This document shows, piece after piece, positions 15,854-25,477 of a DNA stretch of 64,000 nt; position 1 is the stretch's first letter, and every line of letters begins with the position of its first letter. The position numbers and the translations under genes are program-made. The stretch spans positions 124,001 through 188,000 of the forward strand of contig CAJULM010000001.1 of the NCBI GenBank assembly GCA_910587285.1. Reading direction: 5' to 3'. The stretch is from an uncultured Oscillospiraceae bacterium (GTDB lineage: Bacteria; Bacillota; Clostridia; Oscillospirales; Oscillospiraceae). The notes beneath the pieces are model-generated. The model did not search any database, had not been told where the DNA came from, and worked only from the letters and a program-made list of their open reading frames with translations.

Positions 15854-17068
15854 TCACCACTCAAACAGCTCGTTCCCTCTCAGGCGCAGAACAGCCTCAA
15901 TGAAAAAGTAATCCGCGTAAATGATGGGCAGCTCGGTGTTCTCCCCGCTGGGATCGTGATAGAAATAGGTACCGCCGGTGAGGATGGAATCCTTTTCCGG
16001 GTCCCAGTTGGCGAATTTGGCATCACAGGCCCGGAGAATCCGGTAGGCCGCCTCGGTATAGAACCGGGCCTCGTTCTCCTCCACGTGGCTGGCAATCTCC
16101 AGCAGGCCGCAGGCGGTAATCATACCGGCGGTGGAGTCATATTTTACCGGCTGGGCAGGCTGGCGGTAGTCCACCATAGGCAGCCAGTCGGTGACGGCCA
16201 TGTTGGCGATGCAGTAGTGAGCGCACTGCTTGGCGGTGTCCAGGAAGGACGGGTCTTTGGTGTGGCGGTAGCTCAGGGCGACGCCGTACACCGCCCAGGA
16301 CTGGCCCCGGCTCCAGGAGGAGCCCTGCTTGTAGCCCTGGCCGCCGGGGTTGTTGATGTATTCCCCCGTGTCCGGGTCAAAGGCTACAATGTGGTTGCAG
16401 CTGCCGTCGGGGCGAACGATGTACTGCTGGGCGGTTTTGGCGTGACTGACCGCGATTTTTGCGAAGCGGGGGTCGTCCAGCTCCTGAGAGGCCCAGTACA
16501 GCAGAGGCAGGTTCATCATGCTGTCGATGATCATCCAGCCCCGGATGTCCCCGCCGCCCATCCGCTTGCCCTGCTGGCTGTCCCGCGGACCGGACCAGGC
16601 GCGGATGAATTTTCCGTCCAGGTTAAATCGGGCGGTGAGCTCCGCCGCGGCCAGAAGGGCCCGGCGGCGGGCCTCCCGGTCCCCGGTCTCCCGGTAGTTG
16701 GATACGGAGGACTGGAGGAACATGAAGCCCAGGTCGTGGCCCACCGCCTCCGGGTCCTCCAGTACCACCTCCAGCCGCTTCTCCACCCCCTGGGCGGCGG
16801 TCTTGTACGCCTCATCCCCGGTGGCGTGGTACATCTGCCACAGCATCCCCGGCCAGAAACCGTTGGTCCAGTTGCCCAGGTAAGGCTCGCCGTCCGGCGT
16901 CTTTCCGTAGGGTGTCTCCAGGATGTCGTGATACATCCCGTCCTCGCCGGTGGTGTAGGGGATGTCGGTCCCCACCCGCCGGCACTCCGCCTTCATTTTG
17001 ACCAGCAGCTTTTCATATACGCCGTTCAGCCATTCCTCATTGGAACGCTCCATCGTTTCTCTGTCCAT
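15854..17068 (-). CDS. GH88 unsaturated glucuronyl/rhamnogalacturonyl hydrolase
   Basis: 404 residues, an alpha6/alpha6 toroid. GH88 hallmarks: NWTNGFWPGMLW, GHDLGF (catalytic aspartate), IIDSMMNLPLLYWAS (second aspartate), SSWSRGQSWAVYG and DSTAGM. The family removes the 4,5-unsaturated uronic acid left at the non-reducing end by polysaccharide lyases, through hydration of the double bond. No signal peptide, so cytoplasmic. It is the last gene of a minus-strand operon behind the ABC transporter and DUF2264 gene. Confidence 0.92.
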   Translation of the reverse strand: MDRETMERSNEEWLNGVYEKLLVKMKAECRRVGTDIPYTTGEDGMYHDILETPYGKTPDGEPYLGNWTNGFWPGMLWQMYHATGDEAYKTAAQGVEKRLEVVLEDPEAVGHDLGFMFLQSSVSNYRETGDREARRRALLAAAELTARFNLDGKFIRAWSGPRDSQQGKRMGGGDIRGWMIIDSMMNLPLLYWASQELDDPRFAKIAVSHAKTAQQYIVRPDGSCNHIVAFDPDTGEYINNPGGQGYKQGSSWSRGQSWAVYGVALSYRHTKDPSFLDTAKQCAHYCIANMAVTDWLPMVDYRQPAQPVKYDSTAGMITACGLLEIASHVEENEARFYTEAAYRILRACDAKFANWDPEKDSILTGGTYFYHDPSGENTELPIIYADYFFIEAVLRLRGNELFEW

Positions 17069-17111
17069 GGTAATGCCCTCCTTTTAAAATTGACAATATC
17101 GGCCCGCCCGC

Positions 17112-18862
17112 TCAGGCTTTGGGTATCGCTCCCGTCACCAGGGTGGCAAAGCGGTGCGTCCCCGCCGGCAGGGACAGCCGGAGGGTGGGGATGCGGGTGA
17201 GCGGGTGGAGCAGGTTGGTGTTGGGCCAGGCCTTTACCAGCACCGGCTCCCCGCCGCCGGACAGGCAGCGGATGGCACTGGTCCCCCAGGGGGCGCGGAC
17301 CGCCACGCTCTGGGGCCCCCACTCCTCCATATCCGGGGTGAGGGGCCGTCCGTCCCCGTCCTCGGCGGGGATGGCGAAGCCGCCGTCCGCCAGGTCGATG
17401 GGCCGGTCAGTGGTGACAACATAGTCCCGCCGGTGGGCAGGGAAGTCCGGCGTCACCGTCACCTCCACCGTCACGCCGGGCATGGGAGAGAACCGCCGCC
17501 AATAGCGGTCTCCCTCCAGCCGGAAGTCCTCAAAGCCCCGCTGCATCCGCCAGCGGTTCTGCCCCGCCTCGGAGACGGCCAGACAGCCGTCAAAGGCCCC
17601 CTCCTCCAGAGAGTCCCCCCGGGGGACGCTATAGCCGAATCGGCTGGAGTACACCAGCTTCTCATACTTGGCGGCGCAGTGCCCCAACTCGTTGATGCAG
17701 TGCTGCCCGGCGGGGAACACCTGGACCTGGCTCCCGTCCCGGGCCGCCAGCATCCGGGCGGCCGGGATGGCGTGAAAGGGCTCCAGCGGGGGGACGGCTT
17801 CCTCTGCCGTCCAGAAGGGGTGCTCCTCCGGCAAAGCCAGGCAGAGAAAAGCCTTGCAGGCCCAGTAGGGGGAGCCGGGGGCGTTGTAATTCTCGCTCAT
17901 GAACAGGTTGGGGTAGGCGTAGCCCACGGTGAGCAGCCCGCCGTCGGTGAAGATGGGCTGGGCAAACCAGTCCCGCAGGTTGCCCAGCACCCTGGACTTC
18001 ATCACGCCCCAGGGCACCGCCTCCACCCCCGCCAGGGCCAGGGCGGAGAAGAACGCCCCCTGGGCAAAGCGGTAGGTCAGGCTGCGGCCAAAGGGCACCG
18101 CCCGTCCGCTGTCCTCAAACCAGTAGAGAAAGTCCGGGGCAAATTTTGCCGCCCGTTCCTTGAATACCTTGGCCCGCTCCGGGTCCTCCCCCTCCATGGC
18201 CCAGGCGTAGATCAGGCCATAGTAGTGCATTCCAAAGGGGATGTAGTAGTCCATCTGGGTGGGCTCGCCGTCGCAGTACCAGCCCTCCCCCAGATACCAG
18301 CTGTCCAGCTTGGCCAGATCCTCCGCCAGCTGGGTCTCGTTCCTGTCCCAGCCCATCCGCCGAAAGGCGGCCTGGATGAGCACCCGGAAGAACAGCCAGT
18401 TGTTTTGCGGCAGCCTCAGCCCATCCGCCCCCGCCAGCCAGCGGCGGATGTTCTCCGCCTCCCGGGAGGTGAACTCCATTCGTTTCCCGCACAGCATGAG
18501 GGTAGTGGCGATGGCCGCCATCTCCACCACCTTCTGATCACAGTCGAAGGGCTTACCCCAGTAGGCGGGGTGGGCCGGGTCGGTGCCGTTCACCAGCCCC
18601 TCCCGGAACAGAGGCAGGTATTCCGCCCCGCCCCCTCCGGCCCACAGGGGCCCAGCCCCCACAGCATCCGGGAAAAGGCCTCCATCCGGGCAGACCCCTC
18701 CCCGTAGTGGGCGGCGTGGGCGCCCAGCTTCAACCCGGCGTTCCCGGCGGTGAAGCGGCCCTTTACAGGCTCCAACAGCTGCAACAGAGCGCGCTCCACA
18801 TCCTTCCGGGTGCGCAGGGGATTTTGATGGATGGGCAGCTCGAAACACGCCATAGCCCTCAC
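17112..18862 (-). pseudogene. DUF2264 family gene with a frameshift
   Basis: The DUF2264 N-terminus (NPLRTRKDVERAL, GNAGLKLGAHAAHYG, SRMLWGLGPCG) is read from GTG 18862, which overlaps the stop of the permease gene. The rest (AEYLPLFREGLVNGTDP, YWGKPFDCDQKVVEMAA and onwards to 17112) is read in another frame. The switch lies in a G/C run near 18630-18640. A single-base indel, real or a sequencing error, would restore about 583 residues. DUF2264 proteins occur in polysaccharide loci and are toroid-like; their activity is not established. Context (GH88, heparinase-like lyase, CUT1 transporter) suggests processing of uronate oligosaccharides. Confidence 0.8.
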
Positions 18863-19692
18863 CCCTTCAGCCCGCTGGTGGCGATACCCTGGACAAACTG
18901 CTTCTGGAAGATGAGGAACACGATGACCACCGGGATAAGGGACACGACGGAGGCCGCCATTATCAGGCCGTACTCGGTGGAGTACTGGCCCATGAACATC
19001 CGGATACCTAACTGCACCGTCTTCAGCTCGGTGCTGTTCAGATAGATCATGGGACCCATGAAGTCGTTCCAGTTGCTCACAAAGGTGAAGATCACCAGGG
19101 TGGCGATGGACGGCCCCATCTGGGGCAGGACGATCTTGCGGTAAATGCCGTATTCGCTGAGTCCGTCGATGCGGGCGGCCTCCAGAAGCTCATTTGGTAT
19201 CCCCATGCAGAACTGACGCAGGAGGAACACGCCGAAGGCGTCAAAGGAGTGGAGCAGAATCAGCACGGCGTGGGTGTCCACCATGTGAAATACGTTGTTC
19301 ATCATGGTGTACTGGGGCAGCATATACACCTGCCAGGGTACGGCGATGGTGGCCACGTAGATCAGGAACAGCAGGTTGCGGCCTTTAAACTGGCACTTGG
19401 CGAAGCCATAGGCGGCGAAGGAGCAGGTAAACACCTGAATCAAGGTGGTGATGATGGTAATCTTGAAGGTGTTAAAGGTAAAGCGCAGCATGGGCACCTG
19501 GTCCCAAATGCGCTGGTAGTTACTCCAGGCCGGGTCACTGGGAATCCACTCGATGGGGATGCGGAACACGTCCTTGTCCAGCTTCAGCGACGCGCTGAGC
19601 ATCCACACCAGGGGAAGCAGCGTAATCAAGCAAATCAGGATGAGAACCGCATACAGAAGCACTTTTCTCCATGTGGGTATTTTGTTCAGCAT
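18859..19692 (-). CDS. CUT1 sugar ABC transporter permease (MalG-like)
   Basis: 277 residues, six predicted membrane helices. The permease EAA loop is clear (EAARIDGLSEYGIYRKIVLP), the contact site for the ATPase. Length and C-terminal signature (QFVQGIATSGLKG) are typical of the CUT1 family for oligosaccharide uptake. It follows the MalF-like permease by 16 bp. No ATP-binding subunit is encoded nearby; these systems often share an MsmX-type ATPase from elsewhere. Confidence 0.93.
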   Translation of the reverse strand: MLNKIPTWRKVLLYAVLILICLITLLPLVWMLSASLKLDKDVFRIPIEWIPSDPAWSNYQRIWDQVPMLRFTFNTFKITIITTLIQVFTCSFAAYGFAKCQFKGRNLLFLIYVATIAVPWQVYMLPQYTMMNNVFHMVDTHAVLILLHSFDAFGVFLLRQFCMGIPNELLEAARIDGLSEYGIYRKIVLPQMGPSIATLVIFTFVSNWNDFMGPMIYLNSTELKTVQLGIRMFMGQYSTEYGLIMAASVVSLIPVVIVFLIFQKQFVQGIATSGLKG

Positions 19693-19708
19693 AAGGCTCC
19701 CTCCTCAA

Positions 19709-20635
19709 TCATTCCGAGAATTTCTTTTCCAGCCGGAACTGGAACAGGGTAATCACCGCCACGATGGCAAACAGCACCATGGCCGCCGCGCTGGCCCGGC
19801 CATAGTCCCAGGAGATAAAGGACTGGTTGTAAATATACTGGGACAGCAGGGTGGTGGCCGTGCCCGGCCCGCCTTCGGTGAGGGCGTAGATCAGGTCGAA
19901 GGACTTGAAGCTGTTGATGGTGAGCATCATCACCACGAAGAAGGTGGCGTTGCGCAGCAGGGGCCACTTGATGTGCCAGAACCGCTGCCAGGCGTTGGCC
20001 CCGTCAATCATCCCGGCCTCCACCAGAGAGGTGGGCACATCCTGGAGAGCCGCCAGGTAAATAATCATGTAATAGCCCATATTCTTCCAGATGTTCACGA
20101 TAATCACCCCGGGCAGCGCCCATTGGGTGGTGGCGAACCACCCGGGCACATCCGTGACGCCGAAGAACCGAAGAATTTCGTTGATCAGACCCATGTCCTT
20201 TTGGAACAGCATCTGCCACACAGCGGCCACCGCCACCACCGAGGCCACATAGGGGAAGAAAATGGCGGTACGGAAAATACCGATGCCCTTCAGCTTTTGG
20301 TTGATGAGCACCGCCAGCCCCAGAGAGAGCAGCATGGTGACGCCCACGGAGAACACGGTGAAAATCAGGGTCTTCCAAACCGCCTGCTGGAACACCTTGT
20401 GGGTAAAGATGTACTTAAAATTCTCCAGCCCCACAAACTCCATGGGGTTGAAGCCGTCCCACTTGTTAAAGCACAGCAGCAGGGCAAACAGGATTGGAAT
20501 CAGGTTCAGCACAAAAAAGCCAATGAAGTTGGGAGTAATGAAGGACAGGCCCATCAGCGTCCGCCGCTGCCTCAGGGTCATGCCGCCCTTGGGCGCAGGC
20601 GGAGACTTTCGGCCCGCCTTTTCCTTAACCGCCAT
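19709..20635 (-). CDS. CUT1 sugar ABC transporter permease (MalF-like)
   Basis: 308 residues with a basic N-terminus, six membrane helices and an EAA loop (EAGMIDGANAWQRFWHIKWP). The motif GGPGTATTLLSQYIYNQSF near the C-terminus is typical of CUT1 permeases. Good ribosome site AAAAGGAGG before ATG 20635. Lies between the binding protein and the MalG-like permease. Confidence 0.93.
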   Translation of the reverse strand: MAVKEKAGRKSPPAPKGGMTLRQRRTLMGLSFITPNFIGFFVLNLIPILFALLLCFNKWDGFNPMEFVGLENFKYIFTHKVFQQAVWKTLIFTVFSVGVTMLLSLGLAVLINQKLKGIGIFRTAIFFPYVASVVAVAAVWQMLFQKDMGLINEILRFFGVTDVPGWFATTQWALPGVIIVNIWKNMGYYMIIYLAALQDVPTSLVEAGMIDGANAWQRFWHIKWPLLRNATFFVVMMLTINSFKSFDLIYALTEGGPGTATTLLSQYIYNQSFISWDYGRASAAAMVLFAIVAVITLFQFRLEKKFSE

Positions 20636-20713
20636 CTGTTTTTCCTCCTTTTCCGGAATGTGGAAAGGGGCAGGACCAGCGTCCTGCCCCTTAGAATCAC
20701 AGCTTGTTCAGAA

Positions 20714-22060
20714 TTAGCCCTGAATGGATTTGGACTGCTCGCCCATGTCGGCCAGGCCTTCGTCAACGCTCACTTCGCCCAGCATGATGAGGCTGTGCAC
20801 CTCGCCTAGCATCTGATTGACCTCGGATACCTTGTCGGCGATGGGACGGTCCCGGCAGATATTCTTCACTGCAAGGGCCTCCAGCGCACCCTCGGGATAG
20901 CCGTCCACCCCGGCGATTACCTTCAGGGTGGCGTCGTCCAGCAGGGCAGGCACGCCGCCGTGGCTGGCCACAATGGCCGCGCCCTCAGAGCCACAGACGA
21001 ACTTCACGAACTCCCAGGCCAAATCCTGGTTGGGGCTGGCGGAGTTGACGGCGATGGGCGTGGTGGCGCCCACCACGTAGCCGGCCTCCACATTTTCGGG
21101 ATGGGGCAGGGTGGCGATACCCCAGTTGACGGAGCTCTCACCCTTGTTAATCTTATCGATCATGGTGGCGGCAAACCAAGTGCCCATGGGCATCATGGCC
21201 ACGGAGCCGTCGGAGAACACGCCGCTGTAATGGAGGTTCGCGGTCTTCACGGTGCCGTAATCCATGCAGGTCTTGTCGTCGTTCTGCATCCGCAGAACCA
21301 TCTCATAGTAGGGTTTGAAGAAGCTGTAGTCGGTGTCCATGATGGTGTGCTCCCCATCCTGAACGCCCCAGTTCTCCACGCAGGCCTGCCAAGTGTGGAA
21401 GAATGCGCCGTACTTCTTGTCCACGCCCTCGCCCATAGTCACCTTCTTGGCCAGCTCCTCGAACTCGGCCCAGGTCATGTCGTTGGAGGGGTACTCCACG
21501 CCGGCGGCGTCAAAGATGTCCTTGTTGTAAAACAGCACGTAGTAGTCGGTGCGGAAGGGCATACCAATCTGCTTGCCGTCGATGTTGAAGTCCTCGGCCT
21601 GGCCGTTGTAAATGCCCAGATCCAAGCCGTCCCGTGTGATGTAGGAGCTCATGTCGGCCATCTGTCCCCGCTTGGCGATGGGATAGATGGTGTCGGCATC
21701 CTTAACCCAGAACACGTCCACATCGCTGCCACCGTTGAGCATAACGGACAGCTTGGTGCCGTAGTCGGCGGAGGGGATGTCGATGGGCTCGATGGTGACG
21801 CCGGGGTTGGCGTCCTTAAAAGCATCGATCACGGAGGCAAAAATGGGGTCGGCCGTCATATCCCACATGGCCACCTTCAGCGTGCCGGTGAGTTCGGCGG
21901 GCTCGGCGGGCTGGCTGGGCGCTTCGCTCTGCTCGGCCGGGGGATTGCTTGCGGGGGCGGGGGTACTGGTGGGATTGGGGGCGCCGCCGGTGCAGCCGGC
22001 CAGCAGGCTTAGGCACATCGCGCCCGCCAGGGCAAGAGACAACACTTTTTTCAAATTCAT
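20714..22060 (-). CDS. CUT1 sugar-binding lipoprotein
   Basis: About 448 residues from ATG 22060, with GAGGAG eight bases upstream (a GTG at 22069 lacks a ribosome site). Signal peptide with lipobox LLAGC (Cys 23), a Pro/Ser/Ala-rich linker, then a type-1 extracellular solute-binding domain. As the receptor of the CUT1 system it should capture the oligosaccharide outside the membrane and deliver it to the two permeases. The gene is first in the operon and transcribed away from the sensor kinase gene, from the promoter at 22119-22147. Confidence 0.93.
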   Translation of the reverse strand: MNLKKVLSLALAGAMCLSLLAGCTGGAPNPTSTPAPASNPPAEQSEAPSQPAEPAELTGTLKVAMWDMTADPIFASVIDAFKDANPGVTIEPIDIPSADYGTKLSVMLNGGSDVDVFWVKDADTIYPIAKRGQMADMSSYITRDGLDLGIYNGQAEDFNIDGKQIGMPFRTDYYVLFYNKDIFDAAGVEYPSNDMTWAEFEELAKKVTMGEGVDKKYGAFFHTWQACVENWGVQDGEHTIMDTDYSFFKPYYEMVLRMQNDDKTCMDYGTVKTANLHYSGVFSDGSVAMMPMGTWFAATMIDKINKGESSVNWGIATLPHPENVEAGYVVGATTPIAVNSASPNQDLAWEFVKFVCGSEGAAIVASHGGVPALLDDATLKVIAGVDGYPEGALEALAVKNICRDRPIADKVSEVNQMLGEVHSLIMLGEVSVDEGLADMGEQSKSIQG

Positions 22061-22118
22061 TGTTTCCACTCCTCATTACAATTTTGATCTTCAATCTTCA
22101 ACCGGTGTTCCTGTTTAT

Positions 22119-22147
22119 ATTTTAGCCGGCGGCCCGCAAGGTGTAAA
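22119..22147 (-). promoter_or_regulatory. Promoter of the sugar-transporter operon
   Basis: Minus strand TTTACA (22147-22142), 17-bp spacer, TAAAAT (22124-22119). Confidence 0.65.
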
Positions 22148-22241
22148 AGGCCAAAACTACACAAAGCTATTACGAATCTTGCCATCTCCATCCCCAGAAG
22201 CTGAAAAATTCTCGAAAGTATTAAAATCCTACAATGGTGGA

Positions 22242-22271
22242 TTGCGTGACCCCCAGGGAATGCGGTATACT
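22242..22271 (+). promoter_or_regulatory. Promoter of the YesM/YesN genes
   Basis: TTGCGT (22242-22247), 18-bp spacer, TATACT (22266-22271), 43 bp ahead of the start codon at 22314. Confidence 0.65.
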
Positions 22272-22313
22272 TTAACCACCGTGAGATCATCACTGCATGA
22301 GGAGGCGGGCCGT

Positions 22314-24068
22314 ATGAGGAGAAAGCGCTACTGGGGCATCCGTACCAAAATCATTTTGTATACTGTGCTGTGCGTGGTAGCCGTAGGGCTTGCCAGCAGC
22401 CTGTACCTCTATCAATATATGCAGAGGATTATCTCCGATAAGATAACCCAGATTGACGACCTGAACGCAGGGACGATTGCCGCCCGGCTGAACGACTGTC
22501 TGTCACAGGCGCATACCCTCCAAACCTATTGCGGCAACTCCGGCCGGGTCATCGACGCTCTGAACCAAATCCCCGGCACGCCCAGGGCAACGGCCGCCGC
22601 CCTCAAGGCCCAGAACGCCATCAACGTCTATCTGCGCACCTCCTCCATCGACAGCTACATCAACCGCCTGGTGGTGTTTAACGAGGACGGCATATATGTC
22701 AGCGCCGTTACCGCCTATGAGGGCGGTCTGCGGGATCTGTCCAACCTGCTCTGCTCGGAGCAGTTCCAGGCCTGGAAGCAGGGCGGGCAGTCCGGCTCAT
22801 GGCGGCTGTCCCCCTCCCTAACCCCTCACAGAGCCGACTGCCTGGCGCTGTTCTCCCCGGTATACGGCTACGCCTCCAACCAGCTGGGCTATATCTACAT
22901 TGAACTGAGCTGCAACATCGTCACCGACGTGCTGGCCCCCTACAATGATTTGAACCTCTTTTTTGTCCAGACGGCGGCGGCAGACCGGCTCACCACCGCC
23001 AGAGCCGCCCCGCTTGTGGACGCCCTTTCCCCTCAGGCCGCCCAGGGCGACGAATTTGAGTACGCCGGCGTGACCTATTCCCTGCAAAACCACCCGCTGC
23101 ACACCGGGGGGCTGGTGCTGTCCAGCTGCGTCAATCAGACCCAGCTCCAGGCCGCCAACCACGACATCCTATTCTCCGCAGTGACCGTGATTTTGATGAT
23201 TGTGCTCATCGCAATTTTTGTACTCATTCTGCTCACCCACTATATCACCACCCCCATCCGCCGCATCACCGAGAAAATCAACCGCATCGCCATGAACGAC
23301 TACTCCTTTGACCCGGAGCTGGAAAAGCCCCGCAGCGAGATGGGAGAGATCGGCGCGCGGCTCAACGAGCTGGGGCTGGGCTTCCAACAGCTTTTGTCCG
23401 AAACCATTGCGCTACACGATGAGCGGGCCAAAATCGAGATGGACCTGCTCCAGTCCCAGGTGAACCCCCACTTTCTCTACAACACCCTGAATTCCGTGCA
23501 ATGGATGGCGGTGGTGCAGAAGAACATCGGCATCGAGAAAATGGTGAAAAGCCTGGTGAACCTGCTGCGAAACATCAGCAAAGGCGTGTCGGACAAAATC
23601 ACTCTGACGGAGGAGCTGGCCCTGCTGGACGATTACGTCAGCATCCAATCCATCCGCTACATGGGCGCCTTTGAGTACCACTGCCAGGTACCGGAGGCGC
23701 TGCAGCGGTACCAAATTATCAAATTCACCCTTCAGCCCTTGGTGGAAAACGCCATCTTCCACGGTGTAGCACCCAAAGCTTCCTTGGGCGTCATCACGGT
23801 GGACGCCTTCGAGGAGGCGGACTTCCTGGTGCTCACCATCACCGACAATGGCGTGGGCATGACAGCGGAGCAGGCCGCCGCCGTGCTCCAATCCCGGGAC
23901 GGGGCGGATAAATCCTCCATGACGGGCATCGGCCTGGGTAATGTGAACCGGCGGCTGAAGCTGGCCTACGGCAAGGGAGCCGGGCTGACCATCGACAGCA
24001 CGCCGGGCGAATACATAAGGGTATCTGTGAGAATCGGCAAGGAAATCAACGCTCCCGGCGAAGGATAG
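22314..24068 (+). CDS. YesM-family sensor histidine kinase
   Basis: 584 residues from ATG 22314 (GAGGAGG upstream). One helix at about 11-33, a large extracytoplasmic sensor, a second helix at about 285-310, HAMP linker, then the His-kinase domain with QSQVNPHFLYNTLNSVQW (phospho-histidine near residue 385) and the ATPase region with DNGVGM and GIGLGNVNRRL. This is the lytic-type YesM group, which senses sugars or a binding protein and signals to a YesN partner. The gene is divergent to the sugar ABC operon and 10 bp ahead of the response regulator. Confidence 0.93.
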   Translation: MRRKRYWGIRTKIILYTVLCVVAVGLASSLYLYQYMQRIISDKITQIDDLNAGTIAARLNDCLSQAHTLQTYCGNSGRVIDALNQIPGTPRATAAALKAQNAINVYLRTSSIDSYINRLVVFNEDGIYVSAVTAYEGGLRDLSNLLCSEQFQAWKQGGQSGSWRLSPSLTPHRADCLALFSPVYGYASNQLGYIYIELSCNIVTDVLAPYNDLNLFFVQTAAADRLTTARAAPLVDALSPQAAQGDEFEYAGVTYSLQNHPLHTGGLVLSSCVNQTQLQAANHDILFSAVTVILMIVLIAIFVLILLTHYITTPIRRITEKINRIAMNDYSFDPELEKPRSEMGEIGARLNELGLGFQQLLSETIALHDERAKIEMDLLQSQVNPHFLYNTLNSVQWMAVVQKNIGIEKMVKSLVNLLRNISKGVSDKITLTEELALLDDYVSIQSIRYMGAFEYHCQVPEALQRYQIIKFTLQPLVENAIFHGVAPKASLGVITVDAFEEADFLVLTITDNGVGMTAEQAAAVLQSRDGADKSSMTGIGLGNVNRRLKLAYGKGAGLTIDSTPGEYIRVSVRIGKEINAPGEG

Positions 24069-24078
24069 GAGGTAGCTT

Positions 24079-25338
24079 ATGTACCGCGTCTTATTGGCCG
24101 ATGATGAGCCCATCATCTTGTCCGGCTTACAGTCCATGCTCAGCTGGGACCGGCTGGGCTGCGCCATATGCGGCGCCGCGCGCAACGGACAGCAGGCGCT
24201 GGAGCTGGCGGAAACCCACCGCCCCGATATCGTAATCTGCGACATCAATATGCCCCTGCTCACCGGGCTGGAGCTGCTGGAGGTCTGCGCCCAGCGGTAT
24301 CCGGAAATGGTGTTTGTCATGCTCACCAACCACCAGGATTTCCACATGGCCCAGCAATCCCTTCGAAATCGCGCGGTGGACTACCTGCTGAAAATTGACC
24401 TGGACGAAGAGAAGCTGGCCCACGCTCTCCGGCGGGCCATGGATGAGTGTGAAAAGCGCCGCAGGCTCTGCGCAGGCGCTCCCTCCTCTGGGCAGGGCGA
24501 CAGCCCCGCGGAGGCCGCCGCTCGCCATGCCGCTCGCCTTCTCTCCCCCGAGGGCGGATATGAGGCGGAACGGGCCATTGCCGCCTTGGAGGAGCTGGGG
24601 GCGGCCCGCCGCTGCGCTGCCGTCCTGCTGGTGATGGACCCCTCCGCCATCCACAACATCGGCTCCTTTACCCAAGAGGAGCGTCAACGCCTGTTCAGCT
24701 TTCATCGGAACCTGGCCCTGGACGCGGCGCAAAAAGTGTTTCAGGGCCTTGGCTTCACCCCGCTGCCCCCCGGCTCGGGCGGCGCCACGGTGTTTTTCCT
24801 CTGGGGGCTGGAGGACGCCACGCCCATTGCCCAGTTCCAGGCCCGGCTGTCCGCCGCCTTCCGGGACATCTCTCAGATGAGGCTGAGCGTACTGTCCACC
24901 GGGGTGCTTTCCGGGCCGGAGCTGATGGATTTGCGCCCCCAGGTGGAGCTGCTCCGGCGAGAGCACGCCCTCTCCCCCCGGCCCTTTTTGACCTGGTCAC
25001 AGTCCATTGGCAAGGCGGACTACGTGGCCGCCGCCAGACAGTATGTGGATTCCCACATTCTGGAGCGGGTTTTGGTGCAGGACGCCGCGGCCGCCATCGG
25101 CATCACCCCCAACTACCTCTCCAGCCTCTTTAAGCGCCAGCTGGGGCAAAACTTTATGGACTACGTCAACGCCACCAAGGTAAAATACGCCTGCGCCCTG
25201 CTCCGGGACGGAAAGCATATGGTGTACGAGGTGTCCCATATCCTGGGCTACGACAACGCCTATTATTTCACCAAAGTATTTAAGCGATATATGAAGATGA
25301 CGCCCAAGGAGTACCAGGCGGGTTCTACCCGAGGATAG
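24079..25338 (+). CDS. YesN-family response regulator with AraC-type DNA-binding domain
   Basis: 419 residues. Receiver domain starts LLADDEPIILSGL, with the phospho-acceptor D55 in IVICDINMP. The middle (about 130-310) is the variable linker of this family. The C-terminus (about 315-415) is an AraC double HTH: DYVAAARQYVDSH, AAAIGITPNYLSSLFKRQLG, and VSHILGYDNAYYFTKVFKR. It should activate the neighbouring CUT1 operon on signal from the kinase. Confidence 0.94.
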   Translation: MYRVLLADDEPIILSGLQSMLSWDRLGCAICGAARNGQQALELAETHRPDIVICDINMPLLTGLELLEVCAQRYPEMVFVMLTNHQDFHMAQQSLRNRAVDYLLKIDLDEEKLAHALRRAMDECEKRRRLCAGAPSSGQGDSPAEAAARHAARLLSPEGGYEAERAIAALEELGAARRCAAVLLVMDPSAIHNIGSFTQEERQRLFSFHRNLALDAAQKVFQGLGFTPLPPGSGGATVFFLWGLEDATPIAQFQARLSAAFRDISQMRLSVLSTGVLSGPELMDLRPQVELLRREHALSPRPFLTWSQSIGKADYVAAARQYVDSHILERVLVQDAAAAIGITPNYLSSLFKRQLGQNFMDYVNATKVKYACALLRDGKHMVYEVSHILGYDNAYYFTKVFKRYMKMTPKEYQAGSTRG

Positions 25339-25397
25339 GGAATCCCGGATTCATACGTCCGCCTAATGAGCCTCCCCCAGCACAAAAAGCGGCTAAA

Positions 25398-25435
25398 AGC
25401 ACCGGGCAGGGAGGCCAAACCTCCTGCCCGGTGCT
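25398..25435. terminator. Terminator hairpin, copy A of a repeated element
   Basis: A perfect 13-bp stem AGCACCGGGCAGG/CCTGCCCGGTGCT preceded by AAAA, between convergent genes. About 75 bp around it are nearly the same as at 41857-41931. Confidence 0.8.
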
Positions 25436-25477
25436 CTCTAAAGCTTTTCAGACATTTCCCTGTGCGGGCCGGCTCCG

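Noticed and set aside
19553..20809. Long plus-strand frame opposite the sugar permeases, and similar ones at 17154-18707, 25625-27769, 33288-34874 and 45824-47170
   Set aside because: Mirror frames of GC-rich genes: rich in Gly, His, Arg and Gln, no domain, no ribosome site, and fully covered by well-supported genes on the other strand.
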